A DNA stretch of 64,000 nucleotides from Perognathus longimembris pacificus (taxonomy: Eukaryota > Chordata > Mammalia > Rodentia > Heteromyidae), in the NCBI RefSeq assembly GCF_023159225.1, contig NC_063171.1:34751378-34815377 (forward strand), read 5' to 3'. The translations under genes and the position numbers were made by a program. Shown piece after piece: positions 57,754-64,000 of the stretch; position 1 is the stretch's first letter; each line of letters opens with the position of its first letter. Below the pieces are notes generated by a model that searched no databases, was not told where the DNA came from, and saw nothing but the letters and a program-made list of their open reading frames with translations.

Positions 57754-57811
57754 GCACATGTGCACACACGCGTGTGCACGCGCGCGCACACGCGCACACA
57801 CACACACACAG
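57754..57811. repeat. Alternating CA/CG tract, Z-DNA-prone
   Basis: Near-continuous purine/pyrimidine alternation with a CG-rich centre (GTGCACGCGCGCGCACACGC) followed by (CA)n. Confidence 0.9.
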
Positions 57812-58287
57812 CCCTCCTGGCCCCTCATCCCCATAAGCTCTGCTGGGAGCAGGAGAATATTCTAAAACACAGCTTTGAAAGCTGGAACTCCTGGGCTCGA
57901 GTACAGCTAGCCTTTTCTGGCACATAAAAATGGCAACAATATCGAAGCTGCTTTTAATAGTTGATCCAGGAGACTTGAACAAGTATATGTAAAGGATTTT
58001 AAAATCATCCTGATCCATATTAAACACAGAGGAAGGGTGACATAGTCCACCAAAGCCACCAGATTGTCCTGGTACCTGGTACCTGTCAGCCCAGTGATTC
58101 CTAATTAGAAGGAGCGGTGTTGTTTTTCAATTACTAATTTGCATACTTATCTCCTTCCCTTGCCCATGAGCTTCTGAAAGAAAGTGGTCATGGCTTATTA
58201 ATTCTTGGCACCCTCAGTAAAATGAGCTTATTGTCAGGCAGATATTTGATAATGTATTAGATTAAATGGGTTGGAAAACTTCAACAA
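57812..58287. other. Unique DNA, nothing recognised
   Basis: No repeat or gene assigned. Confidence 0.5.
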
Positions 58288-58385
58288 GTAATAATACCTT
58301 CCATTTAATGGATGGTCATCAGGCACTGAGCAAGTTGCTAAGAACTTTGCTTGCACTGGTGACTGATTTCTTTAGAATTCATCCC
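58288..58385 (+). mobile_element. Possible MIR/MIR3-type relic
   Basis: ATACCTTCCATTTAATGGAT, CAGGCACTGAGCAAGTTGCT and AAGAACTTTGCTTGCACTGG resemble the 'gtgccaggcactgtgctaagcgctttacatg' core. Confidence 0.5.
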
Positions 58386-58561
58386 ACCTGTTCTTGCCCC
58401 TGGCTCACAGCCTGGGCACTCCAAATCATAAAGGTGAGCTGCTAAAATAAACTGGAAGTTGAGGACTTCAGTAAAGAAACAGAATGACTAGAGAGCTTGA
58501 AGTAAAAATACATATTGTGTATGCAGGGGAGAATTCAAATGTTATACCTTCTTACAAAAAC

Positions 58562-58668
58562 ACAGAGTCATGTACACACTGCCCTACTATGTAACTGTAC
58601 CCCTTGTGCACAACACCTTGTCAAAAATTTTTGTTTAATTAATAAATAAATTTTTAAAAAACAGAGTC
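58562..58668 (+). mobile_element. Very short LINE-1 3' end (copy B type) with TSD
   Basis: The body at 58570-58660 is only about 90 bp. It matches the last 90 nt of L1 copy B (GCCCTACTATGTAACTGTAC, AATTAATAAATAAAT). It is flanked by ACAGAGTC at 58562-58569 and 58661-58668. Confidence 0.9.
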
Positions 58669-59609
58669 CAACCAGCAAACTGGTACCTGAGATCTGAGGG
58701 AGTGAGGTCAAAGGGAGGGAGTTAGAGGAATGAAAAGAGGAAGGAGAGGGAGAAGGCAATCATTGCATATTCTGTGCATTCAATGCATATCCTTTGCACA
58801 ACTACTTAAAGATAATTAAAGTATAATAATAAGGCTATAAAAAATAGATCCATATTGGTCCTCAGTAGAGATACAAAGGTGTAGAAGAGCCACCATCATG
58901 GATAGAAGGGGATTTAGGTCATCTTTGGGGCCATTGAAATGGCAGCCTGAAATCTGTAAACAAGAAATGTGTCACTCAGAGACAAGTCGAAACAGAGTGG
59001 GAAGTTTATTGAAATAATAGCACAAAACAGCTATGATGTATGCACGAGGCTTTGCAGGGACAGCTCCAAGTGTAAGTGGTAAAACATGAAAGAGCTTCAG
59101 TCTATATTTAAGGACCTGGGTGGTGAGGATAGGTGATGGAAGGCCCAAAAGGTGAGGCAGGATGGCAATACCAAGCCAGCAAGGGTGGCCCAGTGCTCTG
59201 GGGACAAGGCAATGGTCCAATAGTCACATAAACAGGAAGGTCAGTTCCCTGAGGAAGCAAGAATGTCTTGACCGAAAACAGGAAGAGAACAGGTGGCCCT
59301 TGTTTATGTCCACTCTGCCTGAATGGCAAAGCACTAGCAAGCTGCAAAGTGCAAAACAAGCACTAAGAACAGGGGCACCATGAGGAGGAAGATGCGAACC
59401 ATGATGCACTCTCGGTGAGGCAAATAACCTCAAGTCCCTTGCCTGTGTTAATTTTATCACTACAATGCATATCTTTTCAGTATTTTAAGGTTTTTTTTTA
59501 AGTCCTTTCACTCTATTATTTTATGGCTTTGACTCCAGAAATTGTTTCTGGAGTTCAGAATAAAGAACTGGCATGATATTTTTAGGCAGAATCCTCTAGA
59601 AACAGGATT
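58669..59609. other. Unique DNA with one perfect hairpin
   Basis: ACTCCAGAAA, TTG and TTTCTGGAGT at 59532-59554 form a 10-bp perfect stem with a 3-nt loop. No terminator or RNA gene context is evident. No other feature was found. Confidence 0.5.
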
Positions 59610-59755
59610 TTTTTCTATTTTTCTGCACCCACTTTATAGCCCCAGGTTGGCTCGGAACTGGCTAGGTAACCCAGACTGGCATGGAATTTATGAGACCCTT
59701 GCCTCAGTTCCTGAGTACTGAGACTAAAGGCATGAATCACTAAGCTTCGCTTAGA
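59610..59755 (-). mobile_element. B1-like SINE monomer (old)
   Basis: Antisense: GGCTAGGTAACCCAGACTGG, CCTTGCCTCAGTTCCTGAGT and AAAGGCATGAATCACTAAGC match the 7SL-derived unit. Confidence 0.75.
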
Positions 59756-60374
59756 AATAACATTTTACCAACCCAGAAAATAGGCTCTTCCATTTTAGCA
59801 TCCAAGAAGAGAAAAAAATCAAATTCCATAGCATTTTACCCTTTTAAAAAGTTTTTTTAATGTTTCCTAACTTCAAAAGAGGAAAAAGCAGCTTTACTAC
59901 ACATCGCCTTAAATCATAAATATCCAATTTTATGAAACAGCATTTTGTGCCTTCAAGAGAAGCAAATGTAAAATTTAAAATAAAGGGATCCTTGCTCTGT
60001 TCAGACCTGCTCAGGCTCCAGCCTAGAAAACACTTCAATGCCCCAATCTTCAATTTAGTGAGTGATTTAGTTGCTCCACCTTGTGTTAATCTTTGGAACT
60101 ACTGAAAGCCTACACAACAGCTGTAGCTTTAGCTATAGGTATACAATGGAAATTCCAGTCACAACCTAATTTGATACTGGTAATTATATATGTAACCCTA
60201 CAACCTGAATTCCAACACAGTAGTTTCCTACTGAGTAGTTTCAAGTATTCCATCTTAAGGCAAAATAGAATCATGAAACTAAATCTCATTATCATCTTCC
60301 TCATTTTCAGACAGAATGCCTTTGGCCTACAGTGGCCTAAAGATTCCCATTTTTAACATAAATCTAGCTTCCCC
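59756..60374. other. Unique DNA, nothing recognised
   Basis: No assignable repeat or gene. Confidence 0.5.
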
Positions 60375-60560
60375 ATATAAGAGAAAAAGTGCATTCCTTG
60401 TCTCTCTGGATCTGTCTTACTTCACTTAGCATATTTTTTTCAGGTCTTTCCATTTCTTTACAAATGGTAAAATGCCATTCTTTCTAATGGGCAAGTAAAA
60501 TTCCACGTGTATACTTATAGCACATTTTATTGATCCATTCATCCATTGGGTAGTAGGCAA
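60375..60560 (-). mobile_element. Old LINE-1 ORF2 C-terminal fragment, antisense
   Basis: TCTTACTTCACTTAGCATAT, CAGGTCTTTCCATTTCTTTA, CAAATGGTAAAATGCCATTC and TTTATTGATCCATTCATCCA are the antisense of the L1 region ending 'MDEWIKKMWYIYTMEYY'. Frames are broken. Confidence 0.82.
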
Positions 60561-61339
60561 GTGTATACAAATGTATTAACTGAAATACGGTCGATTCAAG
60601 ATAGAACTCAAATACTGTGATTCCTTAGAAAGGCAAAGCAGGTACTAGAAAGACCTGGAGTGGGGTCAGGGGGGAAAGAGTGGACAAATGAAGAGAAAGG
60701 GGTGATAATGCAGTCAAGAATCCAAGGTATATCCTACAAAATTAAGAATGAGAGAAGGAGGTGCTTAGGAGAGCCAGTGTTGGGTGAGGACGTTGAAAGG
60801 GGGACATTGATCAAAACATATTGTATTCATAAATGGCTGTTAAATGGCAACAACAACTACTTAAATATAACTTTAAAAATAAGATTCAGGTTCCCTGTCA
60901 TTCTCTCCTGAGTCCTCCCCACCCTGGACATCATGCTTTGTGAAAACCCTTGCCATGTCTCAGACACTTTGCCACCTGAGAGCATTCTTGGGCCAATATT
61001 TGCTGAACATAGACTCATCAGGCTTTAGTCCTGGGCATGGGGAGAGAAAGTAGTTGTGGTTTTGAGTGTGTGAGTATTGATGAGGGGAGTGGGATGGGTT
61101 GAGAGGGGTGCAGAGAGGGAACAGTTGCTCTCACCTTCATCTTGTTTCCTCAAATTCACTGAAAACCCTAACATGCATTGCTTCCTTAGAAATCAATTCT
61201 CTTCCAATGGCCATGTGAACCAATTTGCTTGCTGTTTGTAAACACAGAAAAGACCTGCAGTTCTTCTCTCATAGTGATAACCACGTGACCTTACCATAAT
61301 ATAGTAAACTTGTTCTCTTTCTGTTGTTGTTGTTTGTGT
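60561..61339. other. Unique DNA, nothing recognised
   Basis: No assignable repeat or gene. Confidence 0.5.
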
Positions 61340-61556
61340 AGTACCCAGAATTTGCCATTCTTGTTTAATTTTCTTGCTCATGACTGGTGATCTACCACTT
61401 AAGCCATGCCTCCCATTCACCTTTGCTACTGGTTAATTGGAGATAGAGTCTCCAAGACTTTTCTATCTGGACTGGCTTCAAACCAAGATCATCCTCAGAT
61501 CTCAACCTCCTGAGTAGTTAGGATGACAGATGTGAACCACCAGAACCTAGCCTTTT
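61340..61556 (-). mobile_element. 7SL/B1-like + Geo-like dimeric SINE
   Basis: Antisense: ATCTACCACTTAAGCCATGC is in the Geo unit. TTAATTGGAGATAGAGTCTC is the junction. CTCAGATCTCAACCTCCTGA and GATGTGAACCACCAGAACCT are the 7SL-like head. Confidence 0.86.
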
Positions 61557-62676
61557 CTTAGTTTTAATTGCAAATGGTGTCCCCATTAACTGCCACACTT
61601 TGATTACTCTGAAACAAATGGCACTTACATTCAAGTAATTTATTTTTGGTTGTAATTTTCTTAATATTGATCTGTCACAACATGATCTGTTTTGTAAAAC
61701 ATTCTGGATCTGTAAGCAAATCTTCAAGATCTTCTGAAGATTGTTTTGAGGAGAAGCAGCCCCTGAAACCCAGCTCCCTAGCATACAGAGAAAATCTGTG
61801 AAAAATATTTGGCATTGAATGGGCATGAGCTGGCTTGCCAAAAAAATAGGCTAAGACTAATAGAGTAGAGATAACAGGAAGGAAGGTTGCTTTTAGTCTG
61901 AATGAAAGCAGTATTTCATGGGAAATTTTTCTCCTCGAGGCCTAGAGAGAAACTTTTCAAAGTGTTAGTAGGTTGATGAGTTAACAGGTAGTTTTTCTCA
62001 CTTTTTCCCTTTTTCAGGACGTGCCAACTTTTCTTCCAATCTTGACTTCATACTTGCCTGATAGTCAATAATAAGAAAGGAATCTCTTGCCAATTATTAT
62101 GTATTTAATTGCTTTCCAACTTGGAATGGATTCTATCTTCTACCCTTGAAAGTAAATGGAAACAAACTTTAAATTTTCATTGGTTCTTAGAGGCCATGGC
62201 TTATAAATGAAATTTTTCAGGACACAGAACTTGTAAGAGAGATCTGGTGTGAACTGTTCTTTTATATTTCTGTACCAGCAAATGCAAGAAGTTTTATTTC
62301 ACAAGCAAAGACATATTATCAGAATTTTTAATCAATGATGTTTCTCAATTTGGTAGGAATCAAGTTTATTACCAGGCACAGATAGGCATGAGAAGTGCCA
62401 GGCAGGATGGTAAGAATGGTTATGGAAGAGACAAAAGAAGAATTATATCTCAGGTGTATTCACAAGCAGATTTGGTAATTTGTTAACAGACTAAGGGAGA
62501 AGGGAGTTGCTGATGGAGACATAAAAAATGGAAAAAAAATCAGAGTTATGTTATAACATGATGCTCTTGGAAATTTCATAACACTAGATTAGTAGGATAC
62601 ATTTAACAAGTAACATGATATAACTCACAGTAATAAATGAGAGAGCAATGTATGATGAAAGAAAATTGTGCCAAAT
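61557..62676. other. Unique DNA, nothing recognised
   Basis: No assignable repeat or gene. Confidence 0.5.
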
Positions 62677-62905
62677 AAAAATTAGAAAGAAGGGCTGGGG
62701 ATATAGCCTAGTGGCAAGAGTGCCTGCCTCGGATACACGAGGCCCTAGGTTCGATTCCCCACCACCACATATACAGAAAACGGCCAGAAGCGGTGCTGTG
62801 GCTCAAGTGGCAGAGTGCTAGCCTTGAGCGGGAAGAAGCCAGGGATGGTGCTCGGGCCCTGAGTCCAAGGCCCAGGACTGGCCAAAAAAAAAAAAAAATT
62901 AGAAA
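62677..62905 (+). mobile_element. IDL-Geo SINE (younger subfamily), with perfect TSD
   Basis: The body at 62689-62893 lies between copies of AAAAATTAGAAA (62677-62688 and 62894-62905). It differs from the copy at 54411 at only a handful of sites, so both are young. Confidence 0.96.
62704..62758 (+). promoter_or_regulatory. Internal Pol III promoter (A and B boxes) of the SINE
   Basis: TAGCCTAGTGG at 62704-62714 fits the A-box consensus TRGCNNAGYGG. GGTTCGATTCC at 62748-62758 is a perfect B box. The 33-nt gap between them is tRNA-like. The same pair occurs in the copies at 8396, 54411 and, with one A-box change, 36325. Confidence 0.8.
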
Positions 62906-64000
62906 AAAATAAAAGGATAACACAGACCTGAACGAAGGGGCTCTGGGAGATTGCTTTAAGAGTCATTAGTATAGGACATGAGCTCAGCTGTGGTCCCAAG
63001 AGGCTTCTTGAAAGTCAAATTCCCAGTACCTGTGAGTATGACCTTGCTTAGAAATGAGGCCCTTGAGGATCTATTCTAAGTAAGGTGCATTCATTCTAAG
63101 TGAGGACAGAGCCTTACCCATGATGAGAAGGGACATAAAGCCAAACACAGGGGAAAGAGGCAAAGGGGAGATGGAGGCCAGGAGAGACTGGGGTTGCAGT
63201 ACCACAAGCAAAACATGGTGGGGACCACAGAAGCTGGAGGAGACCAGGGAGGATTGTTCTCCTGAGCCCCCAGAAGGAGCAAGGTGCTACCAACACCTGG
63301 CTTCCCCACCCCTGGCCTGCAGTACTGAAGGACCTCTTCCCACTTGTGATAGCTTCTTGCAGAAGCCATGGAAAATGAAGGCAGGTCTTGTTTTGCACAT
63401 GAGGGAGGTACATGTTTACTTGTGTAGGTGGGTGGGCATTGCAGGAGTATGTCACTAAGAGAGATCCTGTATTACATAAAGTTCCCCATTAAACAGACTG
63501 AGAGATTGGGAGTGTGTTAATTCAACAACTGTGTGTACTTTTGTGTGGATAAAAGTGATTACTGCTGTTATCTGGTCACTAGGTGATTAGAAAGCGAAAC
63601 CCTGTTACCAGAAGTGAAGAGGCCAAACAGCCAGCTTTCCTGGCACTCCCATTTCTATCACAGGCACCTGGCTATGGGTTTGCAGAAACTTCGCAAGCTC
63701 AGAAAGTGTTTACTGTGGAATAAACTAGGAAGACAGAATGGCAAGAAGATGCCAGTCAGCCGGGAATGAGTTGGGGAAGGGTGGGGGTGGTGAAAGTGAT
63801 GGACAAACCTACTAGAATGAGAGGAGGCTAAACAAGCTGTGATCTTCCAAGCCCAAAATATTAAGATGTTCATCATTATTTTGAAAACCCATTCCATTAG
63901 AGGGGCATGAAAGAAGCTTTTTAGTGTTAAATAGGAAAACATGAGATTTGAATTGCCCAAGTTTGAAGGAGAGCTTGCTTAACTTGCTACATTTTCTAAT
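62906..64000. other. Unique DNA, nothing recognised
   Basis: Overlapping ORFs of 92-113 codons on both strands at 63091-63458 reflect GC-richer sequence. No frame shows a domain or splice support. Confidence 0.5.

Noticed and set aside
57527..58027. 166-codon antisense ORF with a CVCVCACARAC segment
   Set aside because: It runs through the CA/CG tract. GC-rich composition lowers stop frequency, and overlapping frames on both strands are also open.

Overview
This window is non-coding nuclear DNA from a mammal. I see no complete protein-coding gene, no structural RNA gene and no CRISPR array. Most recognisable content is transposable-element sequence.

The organism is most likely a rodent of the superfamily Geomyoidea (kangaroo rats, pocket mice, pocket gophers). 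The best evidence is seven copies of a dimeric SINE. Its left half is an ID-like, tRNA-Ala-derived unit and its right half matches what I recall as the 'Geo' monomer (the IDL-Geo SINE reported only from Geomyoidea). A second SINE type joins a full-length 7SL/B1-like left unit to the same right unit. Some dimers of both types keep target-site duplications (TSDs). Mammal-wide relics (MIR, L2, old L1, MaLR LTRs, hAT-type MER elements) fill in the background.

Layout. 1-650: unrecognised DNA with one 82-codon antisense ORF. 649-2120: a 5'-inverted LINE-1 with intact TSDs and an open ORF2 C-terminus of about 263 codons. 2.1-15 kb: old relics, SINEs, microsatellites and a hairpin next to a tandem duplication. 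15.0-15.75 kb: the most unusual locus. A CpG-dense LTR-like segment ends in a primer-binding site for tRNA-Lys. Complementarity to the tRNA continues about 42 nt beyond the usual 18, and the whole insert lies between two copies of a roughly 95-bp direct repeat. 16-20 kb: B1, MIR, MaLR and L2 relics. 20.2-22 kb: a second, antisense LINE-1 with a different 3' UTR and a nested SINE. 22-48 kb: mostly unique DNA with scattered relics, including two MaLR LTRs. 48.18-48.30 kb: a 127-nt candidate internal exon of unknown identity. 49-56.5 kb: a SINE-dense stretch. 57.2-57.8 kb: the most GC- and CpG-rich unique DNA, with G-quadruplex motifs and a Z-DNA-prone tract. 58-64 kb: L1 fragments, SINEs and unique DNA.

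No genes work together here. The window reads as a gene desert or a large intron. Repeat family names rest on recognition by eye. The sequence boundaries, TSDs and tandem repeats were read directly.
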